Shown piece by piece: positions 1 through 9,142 of a stretch of DNA of 64,000 nt. How positions within the stretch are numbered: position 1 is the stretch's first letter; each line of letters opens with the position of its first letter. A program made the translations under genes and the position numbers. The notes beneath the pieces were generated by a model. It searched no databases. It was not told the DNA's origin and was given only the letters and a program-made list of their open reading frames with translations. Source of the stretch: JBBRHQ01 sp963738305 (GTDB lineage Bacteria; Actinomycetota; Thermoleophilia; Solirubrobacterales; 70-9); assembly GCA_963738305.1 (NCBI GenBank), contig CAVTVU010000007.1, forward strand, positions 186,001-250,000. Direction: 5' to 3'.

Positions 1-1529
1 TCTCCTCGCAGCTCTATCCGATGCGCCGCGACCTGCCGCGGCTCAACTCGACCCTGATCGAGGCATACGCCGCCGAGCCCTCGCGGGGCACCCTCCAGGC
101 GGTGCGCGAGCAGACCAAGCAGGCCGGCGCCGGCTTCGAGCTGCGCGTCATGGCCTCGCACGGGGGAACGATCTCGATCGAGGCCAGGGAGCTGGCGCGG
201 ACGCTGGTCTCCGGCCCGATCGGTGGCGTGGTCGGCGGCAGCCAGCTCGCGCGGGTGATGGACCTCCCCAATGTGCTGTGCACCGACATCGGCGGCACCT
301 CGTTCGACATCGCCCTGATCACCGACGGTCGCTTCGAGATCACTCAGACGCCGGACGTCGCCCGCTTCCTGCTGGCGATGCCGCTGGTCAAGATCGACTC
401 GATAGGCGCCGGCACGGGGTCCTTCGTGCGGGTCAACCCGAACTCGAACCGGCCCGAGCTCGGCCCCGATTCGGCCGGCTCGCGGATTGGTGTCTGCTGG
501 CCGGAGGGGGAGCTGGACACCGTCTCGGTGACGGATCTCGACCTGGTGCTCGGCCGGGTCAACCCCGAGTACTTCCTCGGCGGCGACGTCGAGCTCGATC
601 CCGAGCGGGCCTGCGCAGAGGTGGAGAGACAGGTCGCCGTGCCCCTGGGCCTCGAGGTCGAGCAGGCGGCAGCCGGGGTGATCGAGCTGTTCGAGCAGAC
701 GCTGAAGAACGAGGCGGTGGGGCGGATCCTCGGCAAGGGCTACTCCCCGGCCGACTACGCGCTGCTCTGCTACGGCGGTGGCGGCCCCCTGCACGTCGCC
801 GGCTACACCGAGGGAGTCCCCTACCGTGATGTCCTCGTGCCGGCCTGGGCGGCGGGGTTCAGCGCCTACGGTTGCGCCTGCGCCCCGTTCGAGTACCGCT
901 ACGACCAGACGATCGACATGCCGATCGCCCCCGGCCAGGACGAGCTTGAGAAGGCCGGCGTGGGGATGATGATCTCCGGCTACTGGCAGGGCCTGGAGGA
1001 GCGAGTGGCCGAGGAGTTCGCCAAGTCCGGGATCGGCTCGCCGCAAATTGCCTTCACCCACGCCGTGCGGATGCAGTACTACGGACAGCTGAATGACATC
1101 GAGATCGTCTCGCCCCACGACACGATCGAGGAGGCGAGCGAGGTGGACGACCTGATCGATGTCTTCGAGGACGCCTACGGGAAGGTCTTCGCCCGCTCGG
1201 CCCGCTCGCCCGAGCTCGGCTACCTGGTCACCCACGCGATCGTGCTCGGGTCGGTCGAGGTCGAGAGGCCCGCGCTCCCCGACGACAGTCTGTCGGCCGG
1301 TGCGCCGCCGACCAAGGCGACCCGTCGGGTCTGGTGGCAGCGCCCGGGTTCCTCGGAGGCGGCGCCGGCGACCTCCGACGTCTACGAGCTCTCCGACGTC
1401 CTCGCCGGCCACGAGATCGAGGGGCCGGCGATCGTCGAGTCCGTCGCGACCACCTTCGCGGTCCCGCCGGGCCGCACGGCGCGGCTCGACCCCCACCAGA
1501 TCTTCCACCTCAGCGCCTCCACAGGCTGA
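1..1529 (+). CDS. HyuA-type / acetone carboxylase beta-like subunit (5' partial)
   Basis: The reading frame is open to the window edge, so the N-terminus is missing. About 509 residues are visible; the family is usually about 700. The visible part carries the ASKHA-type phosphate motif DIGGTSFDIAL near visible residue 95 and the family pattern GYSPADYALLCYGGGGPLH. HyuA proteins (hydantoinase A, oxoprolinase, acetone/acetophenone carboxylase beta) phosphorylate the substrate in an ATP-dependent step and pair with a HyuB subunit. A HyuB-like gene with an acetone carboxylase gamma-like tail lies at 3163, which makes acetone carboxylase-type activity (ketone carboxylation) the best guess over hydantoin hydrolysis. 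The true substrate cannot be read from the sequence. Confidence 0.85.
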   Translation, partial: SSQLYPMRRDLPRLNSTLIEAYAAEPSRGTLQAVREQTKQAGAGFELRVMASHGGTISIEARELARTLVSGPIGGVVGGSQLARVMDLPNVLCTDIGGTSFDIALITDGRFEITQTPDVARFLLAMPLVKIDSIGAGTGSFVRVNPNSNRPELGPDSAGSRIGVCWPEGELDTVSVTDLDLVLGRVNPEYFLGGDVELDPERACAEVERQVAVPLGLEVEQAAAGVIELFEQTLKNEAVGRILGKGYSPADYALLCYGGGGPLHVAGYTEGVPYRDVLVPAWAAGFSAYGCACAPFEYRYDQTIDMPIAPGQDELEKAGVGMMISGYWQGLEERVAEEFAKSGIGSPQIAFTHAVRMQYYGQLNDIEIVSPHDTIEEASEVDDLIDVFEDAYGKVFARSARSPELGYLVTHAIVLGSVEVERPALPDDSLSAGAPPTKATRRVWWQRPGSSEAAPATSDVYELSDVLAGHEIEGPAIVESVATTFAVPPGRTARLDPHQIFHLSASTG

Positions 1530-1684
1530 GCCTCGAATAGGCACCCCGGTCGCGGCGCTCTCCCTGGGTGTTGGCGGGTTCACCCCCCGGGCGGCGCCGG
1601 TTCATCCCTGCGGCCTCTTCCCGGAACCCGCGGACGAGCCGAGACTCGGGACATGGAAGTTGGACCACTACAGAGGAGAGGCCG

Positions 1685-1846
1685 ATGACCCGCTTCGTGA
1701 TCGCCGCAATCGAGACCGACCACCTGACCCGCAACGCCGCTGGCGGTGGAAGAGGCCACAGGCGGACCTGGGTCGTGTGGGAGCGCGACGTCAGCGCCCC
1801 CAGGCCGCGCCCGACGCCGGTAACCGCCCCCGGGCGCCCCGTCTGA
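1685..1846 (+). CDS. Small hypothetical protein (53 aa)
   Basis: A short ORF starts at ATG 1685 and is preceded by a strong purine-rich ribosome site (AGAGGAGAGG, about 5 nt upstream). The product begins MTRFVIAAIETDHL and then becomes arginine- and proline-rich. I do not recognise it. It lies in the 340-base gap between the HyuA-like gene and the alpha/beta hydrolase. The good ribosome site is the main reason to list it; the low-complexity C-terminal half argues for caution. Confidence 0.4.
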   Translation: MTRFVIAAIETDHLTRNAAGGGRGHRRTWVVWERDVSAPRPRPTPVTAPGRPV

Positions 1847-1859
1847 GAACCCGCGCCGG

Positions 1860-1865
1860 TAGAGT
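1860..1865 (+). promoter_or_regulatory. -10 element, probably leaderless promoter of the hydrolase gene
   Basis: TAGAGT lies 7 nt before the GTG at 1873. The same TAnnnT arrangement is seen before several other starts in this window (3163, 18549, 19613, 22170, 59859, 60776). This suggests that transcription starts at or next to the start codon. Confidence 0.45.
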
Positions 1866-1872
1866 CCACCGG

Positions 1873-2823
1873 GTGGGCGGATCGGTCGCACCGCGGAGCG
1901 CCGAGGAGATGCTGGAGGCGCTTGACCGGCGCGAGCGCCGCGCCGCCGTCAACGGGATCGAGATCGCCTACGACCAGCTCGGCGACGGCGACGGGGAGCC
2001 GCTTCTCCTGGTCATGGGGCTGGGGATGCAGATGATCGCTTGGGACGAGCGCTTCTGCGGCCTGCTGGCCGAGCGCGGCTACCGGGTGATCCGCTTCGAC
2101 AACCGCGATTGCGGACACAGCACGAAGTTCGACCGGGCCGGAGTGCCGGCACGCGCGGCGATGATCTCGGGGACCGGGCGCCCGCCCTACCTGCTCTCCG
2201 ACATGGCCGCCGACACGATCGGGCTGCTCGACCATCTCGGCATCGAGCGAGCCCACGTCGCGGGCGTGTCGATGGGAGGGATGATCTCGCAGCAGCTCGC
2301 GATCTCCCACCCGGACAGGATCGCGTCGATGGCCTCGATCATGTCGACGACGGGCAGTCGCTGGCTTCGCTGGCCGAAATGGAAGGCGATGGCGACGCTG
2401 ATGGCCAAGCCGCCCGCGGACGCCGATGCCTACGTGCGCCTGGCGACCCGCACCTTCGACGTGATCGGCTCGCCCGGACAGCGCATGGACGACGACTCCT
2501 TCCGGGTGCTGATCGAGGCCTCGTATGAGCGCTGCTTCTGCCCCGACGGGGTCGCGCGCCAGCTGCACGCGATCAACTGCTCCGGCAACCGCACCCGGGC
2601 GCTACGACGGCTGGACCTGCCCGCCCTCGTGATCCACGGCTCGGTCGATCCGCTGATCCGCCCAGCGGCGGGGCGGGCGACCGCGCGGGCGATTCCCGGT
2701 GCCCGGCTGAAGGTCGTTCCGGGCATGGGCCACGACATGCCGCCGGCGTTCTGGCCCGAGATCGTCGAGGCGCTCGACGCGAACGCGCGCCGGCGACGCG
2801 TCGTCGTCTCGGTCGCCGCCTGA
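1873..2823 (+). CDS. Alpha/beta hydrolase
   Basis: A 316-residue alpha/beta-hydrolase-fold protein of usual length. The nucleophile elbow GVSMGG places Ser at about residue 133, the acid is in HGSVDP (Asp about 259) and the catalytic His is in GMGHDMP (about 287). The oxyanion-hole region reads LLLVMGLGMQM. GTG 1873 is chosen because a TAGAGT -10 lies 7 nt upstream; ATG 1909 is an alternative, but its purine stretch abuts the start codon. It resembles the esterase/epoxide-hydrolase-like branch with no transmembrane part. A decayed relative follows immediately. The substrate is unknown; it may act with the flanking ketone-carboxylase-like genes. Confidence 0.85.
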   Translation: MGGSVAPRSAEEMLEALDRRERRAAVNGIEIAYDQLGDGDGEPLLLVMGLGMQMIAWDERFCGLLAERGYRVIRFDNRDCGHSTKFDRAGVPARAAMISGTGRPPYLLSDMAADTIGLLDHLGIERAHVAGVSMGGMISQQLAISHPDRIASMASIMSTTGSRWLRWPKWKAMATLMAKPPADADAYVRLATRTFDVIGSPGQRMDDDSFRVLIEASYERCFCPDGVARQLHAINCSGNRTRALRRLDLPALVIHGSVDPLIRPAAGRATARAIPGARLKVVPGMGHDMPPAFWPEIVEALDANARRRRVVVSVAA

Positions 2824-2869
2824 GGTGGAGCCGATCACGAAAATCGACGCGCCGCCCCCGGGACCGGAG

Positions 2870-3130
2870 ATGTTCGTCGGCGGTGGGACCCCCGCCTACG
2901 GCCTCGGTGACATGGCCACCGACGCGGTCGGGCTGCTCGACTCATCGCTCAGCTCGTGACGATCGAGTGGCCGGAGCGCGTGCCCTCCCTTTGCTCGATC
3001 ATGTCGACGACGGGCGACCGCGCCGTCGGGCTCGCCTGCGCCTGCCGGCGCTGGTGATCCACCGGGGCCGAGGACCCGCTGATCTCGGTGAGCGGCGGGG
3101 AGGCGACCGCGCGGGTGCGTCGCTGGTGTG
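2870..3130 (+). pseudogene. Decayed second alpha/beta hydrolase (remnant)
   Basis: Three separated segments match the intact upstream hydrolase in order. GLGDMATDAVGLLD corresponds to LLSDMAADTIGLLD, SIMSTTGDR to SIMSTTGSR, and LPALVIH followed, after a one-base shift, by GAEDPLISVSGGEATAR corresponds to LPALVIHGSVDPLIRPAAGRATAR. The nucleophile elbow and most of the cap are missing, and the segments need at least one frame change. This is a relic of a tandem paralogue reduced to about 260 bases, leaving the downstream carboxylase gene intact. Confidence 0.7.
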
Positions 3131-3145
3131 ACCGCGTGCCGGCGG

Positions 3146-3151
3146 TAGAGT
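3146..3151 (+). promoter_or_regulatory. -10 element before the HyuB-like gene
   Basis: TAGAGT lies 11 nt before ATG 3163 and sits in almost the same context (GGTAGAGTC) as the -10 before GTG 1873. No good ribosome site precedes ATG 3163, consistent with a leaderless or very short-leader transcript. Confidence 0.45.
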
Positions 3152-3162
3152 CGGCGGCAGCG

Positions 3163-5949
3163 ATGCCGATCGTCGAGGAGACGCGCAGTCTTGAGCCCCG
3201 CGAGGCCGAGGGGATCGGCTGGGACGGTCGTCGCCTCGACGAGATGCTCGCCACCTCGGAGCGCCTCTTCGCCGAGACCGGCCACTACTCGGGGATCTCC
3301 GACCTGGCGATGATGGAGTCCGACCCGATCGGCTACGAGAAGCTCTTCGCGCGGCTGCGCGGCGGGCTGGTCTCGGCCCGCGAGACGGCGCTGAACATCT
3401 CCGCATCGCCGATCGTGCGCGAGCTGGGCGAGCTGTGCTTCGCGCTCTACACGCCCGAGGGCGACTCGATCGCGCTCTCGACCGGGATCATCGTCCACGT
3501 CCACACGATGTCGGACGCGATCAAGTTCATGGTCCGCAACGGTTGGGAGGACAACCCGAAGATCCGCCCGGGGGACATCTTCGCCAACGACGATCCGGTA
3601 ATCGGAGACGTCCACAACGCCGACGTGCAGACCTTTGTGCCGATCTTCTGGGAGGACGAGCTGATCGCCTGGGCCGGGGGCGTCACCCACGTCCTCGATA
3701 TCGGCGCCTCGACCCCGGGCGGCGTCCCGGTCGGGCCGACCAACCGCCTCGACGACGGCATCGACCTCCCCTGCATGAAGATCGGCGAAGGCGACGAGCT
3801 CGCCGCCTGGCACCTGCTGCGCTGCCAGAAGCAGACGCGAGCGCCGATGTACTACCTGCTCGACGAGCGCACCCGCCTGGCCGGGTGCCACATGATCCGC
3901 GAGGCGGTCGAGCGGGTGGTGCTCGAGGAGGGGCTAGACCGCTTCAAGCGGTTCAGCCGCGAGGTGATCGAGGAGGGCCGGCGCTCCTTCAAGGCCCGGA
4001 TCCGGGAGATGACCGTCCCCGGCCGCTACCGCGCCTCGGCCTTCATGGACACGACCTTCGCCGACAAGCCCCAGCTCCCGGCGCGGGCCCGCCGCGACTT
4101 CGTCATGCACGCTCCCTTCGAGGTGCGGATCGGCGGCGACGGCGACTACGCGCTCGACATGGACGGGGCCTCAGCCTGGGGATGGCACTCGATGAACTGC
4201 ACGCCCTCGGCGATGCAGGGTGCGATCTGGGTGATGTTCACGCAGACCCTGATCTGCAACGACAAGGTCAACGACGGCGCCTACTACGCGGTCGAGACCA
4301 ACTTTCCCGAGGGGACGATCTCCAACCTCGGCGACGCCGAGGGCTCGACCGGGATCGCCTGGGCCTTCCTGCAACCCGCCTTCACCGGCTACCCGCGGAC
4401 CCTGTCGCGGGCGCTTCAGGCGCGCGGCTTCATCGAGGAGGTGATCGGTTCCTACTCGGTCTCGGGGAACGTGATCCAGGGCGGGGGAGTGGACCAGTAC
4501 GGGAACTCGTCGGCGATCATGAACTTCGAGATCGCGGCCCAGGGGATGGGGGCCAAGTTCGTGCTCGACGGGACCGACACCTGTGCCGCGATGTTCAACC
4601 CGGAGGGCGACGCCGGCGACGTCGAGATGTGGGAGATGATCTGCCCGATGGTCTACCTCTCGCGCCGCATCAAGCCGAACACCGCCGGGCCGGGTCGCCA
4701 TCGCGGCGGCTCCAGCTTCGAGTCCCTGCAGATGATCTGGAACACACCCTTCTGGGAGCTGCAGAACCTGGGAACTACCCGGCTCTTCACCTCGCAGGGC
4801 ATCTTCGGGGGGTATCCGGGCTCGACCGCCTACATCCACAACATCAGGGGGAACGACCTGCGCCGCCTGGCCGAGGCCGGCGAGGCCTACCCGGTCGCCG
4901 ACGGCCCCTTCGACGAGCCGGCGTTGCGCGCGATCGACGGGGATCGCCAACTCGAGTTGGACAACTGGACGCTCCTGGAGCCGTTCGCCGACGGCGACCT
5001 CTACCTCTCGGTGATGAAAGGCGCGGCGGGGCTCGGCGACCCGCTCGAACGCCCGCCGGAAGCGGTCCGGCGAGACGTCGACGAGGGGCACCTGCTGCCG
5101 CGCTTCGCGGAGTCGGTCTACGCGCTATCCGATCGCGACGCTGCCCGCGCCCGGCGCCTCCAGCGAGCCCGCCCAGCCCCCGAGTGGTGGGAGGACGAGC
5201 GGCATCGGGTGCTCGACGGCGACCTGATCGACCCGGTCAAGGTGGCCTACGCGGAGTCGATGAAGCTCTCCGAGGGGTGGGCGGCGGAGTTCCGCGGGTT
5301 CTGGGACCTTCCGGAGGACTTCGAGTTCGAGATCGAGACCCCGACCGTCCCGCCAGACGTGCGGGCGAAGCCCGGCAAGGTCAGCCCCGAGGAGTCGGCC
5401 GCCGGCTTCCTCGCCGCATCCGAGGTGGCCGAGGCCGAGCCGCGGCGCGCCGGCGGGAAGACCCTCGAGCGCCACACGCTGGCGGCCCTCCTCGACGAGA
5501 AGCTCTCTCGCGTCGAGGTGAAGGAGATCCAGTCCGCATACAAGGACCCCGACCGCTTCGAGAAGTGGATCGACGTCCTCCAGGAGCGAGTCCCCTACGG
5601 CGATGCGATCGTCCTGCCGATCGGCGAGGGCCTCAACGTGGTCCGCCGCTCGGAGGACGACGAGCTGGTGATCCGCAGCGACGCCGGCCACGACTTCTGC
5701 CGCTTCGATCAGAACTGGAAGATGCACGCTCCGATGCTCGTTCGCGACACCGATGGGCTGCTCGAGGAGGTCTACCCTCGGATGGCCCACTGCGACCCGG
5801 AGTGGATGGAGCTGCGCGAGTTCTACTGCCCGGTTTCCGGCCGCCTGCTGGAGACCGAAGCCGTCACGCCGGGCTACCCGGTGGTGCACGAGTTCCTGCC
5901 CGACATCGAGGGCTTCTACGGCGGCTGGCTGGGACGCGAGGTCCCGTGA
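3163..5949 (+). CDS. HyuB / acetone carboxylase alpha-like subunit fused to a gamma-like domain
   Basis: A 928-residue protein. Residues 1 to about 750 match the hydantoinase B / acetone carboxylase alpha family (for example NISASPIVRELGELCFALY, GDIFANDDPVIGDVHNADV, GPGRHRGGSSFE). Residues about 765-928 match the small gamma subunit of acetone carboxylase (a separate protein of about 168 aa in Xanthobacter, recalled from knowledge). The matching patterns are FEKWIDVLQERVPYGDAIVL, GHDFCRFDQNWKMHA, YPRMAHCDPEWMELREFYCP and GYPVVHEFLPDIEGFY. ATG 3163 is preferred over the upstream in-frame 3088 start because of the -10 placement and the overlap with the pseudogene. The gene probably works with the HyuA-like protein in ATP-dependent carboxylation. 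The alpha-gamma fusion is the unusual feature. Confidence 0.85.
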   Translation: MPIVEETRSLEPREAEGIGWDGRRLDEMLATSERLFAETGHYSGISDLAMMESDPIGYEKLFARLRGGLVSARETALNISASPIVRELGELCFALYTPEGDSIALSTGIIVHVHTMSDAIKFMVRNGWEDNPKIRPGDIFANDDPVIGDVHNADVQTFVPIFWEDELIAWAGGVTHVLDIGASTPGGVPVGPTNRLDDGIDLPCMKIGEGDELAAWHLLRCQKQTRAPMYYLLDERTRLAGCHMIREAVERVVLEEGLDRFKRFSREVIEEGRRSFKARIREMTVPGRYRASAFMDTTFADKPQLPARARRDFVMHAPFEVRIGGDGDYALDMDGASAWGWHSMNCTPSAMQGAIWVMFTQTLICNDKVNDGAYYAVETNFPEGTISNLGDAEGSTGIAWAFLQPAFTGYPRTLSRALQARGFIEEVIGSYSVSGNVIQGGGVDQYGNSSAIMNFEIAAQGMGAKFVLDGTDTCAAMFNPEGDAGDVEMWEMICPMVYLSRRIKPNTAGPGRHRGGSSFESLQMIWNTPFWELQNLGTTRLFTSQGIFGGYPGSTAYIHNIRGNDLRRLAEAGEAYPVADGPFDEPALRAIDGDRQLELDNWTLLEPFADGDLYLSVMKGAAGLGDPLERPPEAVRRDVDEGHLLPRFAESVYALSDRDAARARRLQRARPAPEWWEDERHRVLDGDLIDPVKVAYAESMKLSEGWAAEFRGFWDLPEDFEFEIETPTVPPDVRAKPGKVSPEESAAGFLAASEVAEAEPRRAGGKTLERHTLAALLDEKLSRVEVKEIQSAYKDPDRFEKWIDVLQERVPYGDAIVLPIGEGLNVVRRSEDDELVIRSDAGHDFCRFDQNWKMHAPMLVRDTDGLLEEVYPRMAHCDPEWMELREFYCPVSGRLLETEAVTPGYPVVHEFLPDIEGFYGGWLGREVP

Positions 5950-6040
5950 CGGCGTCCGGGCCGGAAACGGCGGCGGGGAGCAATATTCAGGCCTCGTTAA
6001 CCGTGCGTTAGGGGGTTCCGGCAGCCGCCCCGGGCTCGGA

Positions 6041-6046
6041 TAGGAT
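6041..6046 (+). promoter_or_regulatory. Candidate -10 of the mce operon
   Basis: The 218-base gap before the first mce gene contains TAGGAT at 6041, with a possible -35-like TTCCGG about 19 nt upstream. The leader that follows is long (about 115 nt) and purine-rich. No other promoter-like site is evident before the six overlapping mce genes. Confidence 0.35.
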
Positions 6047-6167
6047 CCGGGCAGCAGGTAGGAGAGGCTCTGCCCGAGGGGGAGAGCTCGGGGAACTGTC
6101 AAAGGACGGATCGACGCCGGCGAATCCACCAACACAGTCAGGTAGCCCGAGTGCCGGACGGAGCTCC

Positions 6168-7496
6168 GTGATCTCCCGGCTGATCACGGTCGCTGCGCTG
6201 GTCGCCGCGGTCGTGCTGGTCGCGGTGCTGCTCTTCGGAGGGGGCGGTGGCTACAAGTACCGGCTGATGTTCCAGACCGCCGGCCAGCTCGTCCCCGACA
6301 ACCAGGTCCTGATCGGCGGCGCGCCGGCCGGCTCCGTGGACAGCGTCAAGCTGACGCCCGACAACCAGGCCGAGGTCGAGATCGAGGTCGACGACCAGCT
6401 GCACCAAGGGACGACGGCGGTGATCCGCACGCCCTCGCTCTCGACCGTCGCCGGCCGTTACATCTCGATCGTCCCGGGCCCCGACAACGCCCCCGCGCTC
6501 CCCGACAACGCCACGCTCTCGGGAGACGCGACCACCACCCCGGTCGACCTCGACCAGCTCTTCGACACCTTCACCCCGAAGACCCGGAAGGGCCTCCAGG
6601 GCGTGATCCAGGGCTTCGCCGCCGTCTACGCGGGCAAGGGCAAGCAGGCGAACGCCACCTATAAGTACTTCGCCCCGGCGCTGAGCAGCACCGACCGGCT
6701 GCTGAAGGAGCTGAGCTCCGACCAGCGGGTGCTCACCGACGTCATCGTCAACGGGGGCAAGGTGATGAGCGCGGTGGCCCAGAAGCGCGACCAGCTGACC
6801 TCGCTGGTCTCCAACGCGAACACCGCCCTGGGGGCGATCGCAAGCCAGAACACCTCCCTCGACCGCTCCTTGCAGGAGCTGCCGCCGACCCTACGCCAGG
6901 CCAACACCACGTTCGTCAACCTGCGCGCAGCACTCGACGACCTCGACCCGCTGGTCAACACGACCAAGAAGGCGACCAAGAACCTCAACCCGTTCCTGCT
7001 GAAGCTGCGCCCGGTCGTCAACCGCGCGGTTCCGGTCTTCACCGACCTGCGCCGGACCGTCAAGGCGCCGGACGGCTCGAACCCGCTGGCGGACCTTGTC
7101 AGGGCCTCGGTCCCGCTGCACAAACTCGGCCGCCCCGCCAGCAAGACCGGGGTCGCCTCGCTGAACGCCTCGCAACCGGTGATCAGCTTCGCCCGGCCCT
7201 ACGCCCCGGACCTGCTGGGCTCGTTCAGCCGGCTCGGCCAGATCACCGGCTTCTACGACGCCAACGGCCACTACGCCCGGGTTGGAAACTCCGCCTTCAA
7301 CCTCTTCAACTGGAACTCGGTCACCAACAACCTCGACCCGATCCCGCTTTCCGACAAGTTCAACGGCTTCACGACCGCGATCTCGACCCGCTGCCCCGGC
7401 GGCGCTACGCAGCCGATCACCGGCTCGAACCCGTTCACCGACCAGGGCAAGCTGACCGGCAAGTGCAACCCGGCCGACGTGCCGCCCGGCCCATGA
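6168..7496 (+). CDS. MlaD/MCE family protein (first of six, MceA position)
   Basis: A 442-residue protein with an N-terminal signal-anchor (about residues 5-22, rich in A/V/L) and one MCE domain at about residues 30-110 (YRLMFQTAGQLVPDNQVLIG, then a GGxxAGSVDSV turn). A long helical segment and a proline/glycine-rich tail with two cysteines (STRCPGG and GKCNPAD) follow. MCE proteins form periplasmic/cell-wall hexamers or tubes that ferry lipids or sterols to or from a YrbE permease and ATPase. GTG 6168 is the start. Its 3' end overlaps the next gene by ATGA, indicating translational coupling. Confidence 0.88.
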   Translation: MISRLITVAALVAAVVLVAVLLFGGGGGYKYRLMFQTAGQLVPDNQVLIGGAPAGSVDSVKLTPDNQAEVEIEVDDQLHQGTTAVIRTPSLSTVAGRYISIVPGPDNAPALPDNATLSGDATTTPVDLDQLFDTFTPKTRKGLQGVIQGFAAVYAGKGKQANATYKYFAPALSSTDRLLKELSSDQRVLTDVIVNGGKVMSAVAQKRDQLTSLVSNANTALGAIASQNTSLDRSLQELPPTLRQANTTFVNLRAALDDLDPLVNTTKKATKNLNPFLLKLRPVVNRAVPVFTDLRRTVKAPDGSNPLADLVRASVPLHKLGRPASKTGVASLNASQPVISFARPYAPDLLGSFSRLGQITGFYDANGHYARVGNSAFNLFNWNSVTNNLDPIPLSDKFNGFTTAISTRCPGGATQPITGSNPFTDQGKLTGKCNPADVPPGP

Positions 7497-9142
7497 GGAG
7501 AATCGCCCTGATAGCCGTGGCGGTGGCCGTCCTGGTCGGGCTGGTCGTCGTCGCCAGCGCCGGCGGCAGCGGCTCCGGCGGCAGCTACACGGTCCGCGCC
7601 TACTTCGACAACGGCGGCTTCATCGTCGACGGCGAGGACGTCCGGGCCGCCGGGGCCATCGTCGGCTCGGTCTCCTCCGTGGACGTGTCGGGGCCGGGCG
7701 AGATCGACTCCTGCCGCGGCCCGAAGCGGGACGTCGACCAATGCGTCGGCAGCCGTGGCGCCGCGGTCCCCGGCAAGGCGGTGGTGGTCCTCGACATCAC
7801 CGACCCGGGGTTCAAGGACTTTCGTACCGACGCCACCTGCCTGATCCGTCCGCAGTCGCTGATCGGGGAGAAGTTCGTCGATTGCCTGCCGACCGAGCAG
7901 CGAGCGCCGGGAACGAAACCGCCGCCGGAGCTGAAGAAGATCCCGTCCGGACAGGCCGGCGCCGGGCAGTATCTGCTGCCGTTCGAGAACAACGGCAAGG
8001 CGGTCGACCTCGACCTGGTCAACAACATCCAGCGGGCGCCCTATGCCGAGCGCTTCCGATTGATCCTCAACGACCTCGGCGCCGGGCTTGCGGCGCGCGG
8101 CGAGGACCTCGACCGGATCGTCCTGCGCTCCGACCCGGCTCTGCGTGAGACCAACAAGGTGCTGGGGATCCTTGCCGCCCAGAACAAGCAGCTGGCGAAG
8201 CTCGCCGAGGACTCCGATACTTCGCTCGAACCGCTGGCCCGCGTGCGCTCGCAGCTCACCGGATTCCTGCGCAACAGCGCCACGGTCAACTCGGCCACGG
8301 CCGAGCGCGGGGCCGATCTCGAGCGCAACCTCGAGCTGCTGCCGCAGACCCTGCGCGAGGTGCGCTCGACGATGACCGACCTCGGCGGGTTCTCCGACGC
8401 GGCCCGCCCCGTGTTCAGCGAGCTGCTCGGCGCCGCCCCGGCGATCACCAGGCTGACCCGGGCGACCCCTGCCTTCTCCAAGGCCACGACGATCTCCCTG
8501 ACGAGCCTCGGCGACGCAGCCGAGGTCGCAGGCCCCAACATTCGCGCCTCTGACCCGGTGGTCCTCCAGCTGAAGAAGCTGGCCACCGTCGCACAGAGCC
8601 CCTCGCGGAACCTCAAGCAGCTGCTCTTCACGCTTCGCGCGACCGGCGGCTATGAGGCGCTGATGAAGTTCATCCTGCACGGCGCCACCACCCTCAACGG
8701 CTTCGACCAGTACGGGCACTATCAGCGCACCAACATCCTGATCTCCGGCTGCGTCCAATATGTGACGGTCACCCAGCCGGGGTGTGCGGCGAATTTCGGG
8801 GCTGGCACGTCACGCATCAGCCCGACCAGTCCCGAGGCGATCCGGAGGATGCTGCAGCGGGCGACGAGCCACAGCGGCGGCACGCTGGCGGTGCCTAACA
8901 CCACCGACAGCGGGGATGCCACCGGCCTCCTCCCGGCCCTGCCAACCGGTCCCGCCGGATCGGCCGGCGCGACTTCGCCGCCCAGTCAAGCGCCCAGCGG
9001 CGACTCGAACGCGCCGTCCGGCCCAGCCGGGCCAAACCGTGAGAACGGGAACGAGCAAGGGACCGGCCAGCCGCAATCCCCGTCGGGGTCGACCACGAAG
9101 GCCGGCGGCAACGCCGTTCTCAGATACCTGCTGGGGCCATGA
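7493..9142 (+). CDS. MlaD/MCE family protein (second)
   Basis: A 549-residue protein. ATG 7493 overlaps the preceding stop (ATGA); the longer in-frame start at 7463 would precede the hydrophobic anchor with a charged leader and is less likely. It has an N-terminal anchor (RIALIAVAVAVLVGLVVVAS) and an MCE domain at about residues 28-130. That domain carries an insertion with four cysteines (DSC, DQC, ATC, VDC), absent from the neighbours. A coiled middle follows, then SGCVQYVTVTQPGC and a roughly 100-residue proline/serine/glycine-rich disordered tail. The extra cysteines suggest disulfides in an exported domain. It is part of the lipid-transport mce set. Confidence 0.87.
   Translation: MRRIALIAVAVAVLVGLVVVASAGGSGSGGSYTVRAYFDNGGFIVDGEDVRAAGAIVGSVSSVDVSGPGEIDSCRGPKRDVDQCVGSRGAAVPGKAVVVLDITDPGFKDFRTDATCLIRPQSLIGEKFVDCLPTEQRAPGTKPPPELKKIPSGQAGAGQYLLPFENNGKAVDLDLVNNIQRAPYAERFRLILNDLGAGLAARGEDLDRIVLRSDPALRETNKVLGILAAQNKQLAKLAEDSDTSLEPLARVRSQLTGFLRNSATVNSATAERGADLERNLELLPQTLREVRSTMTDLGGFSDAARPVFSELLGAAPAITRLTRATPAFSKATTISLTSLGDAAEVAGPNIRASDPVVLQLKKLATVAQSPSRNLKQLLFTLRATGGYEALMKFILHGATTLNGFDQYGHYQRTNILISGCVQYVTVTQPGCAANFGAGTSRISPTSPEAIRRMLQRATSHSGGTLAVPNTTDSGDATGLLPALPTGPAGSAGATSPPSQAPSGDSNAPSGPAGPNRENGNEQGTGQPQSPSGSTTKAGGNAVLRYLLGP

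Noticed and set aside
3088..3162. Longer start of the HyuB-like gene
   Set aside because: The extra residues read through the hydrolase relic and the promoter box, and are not part of the family domain.
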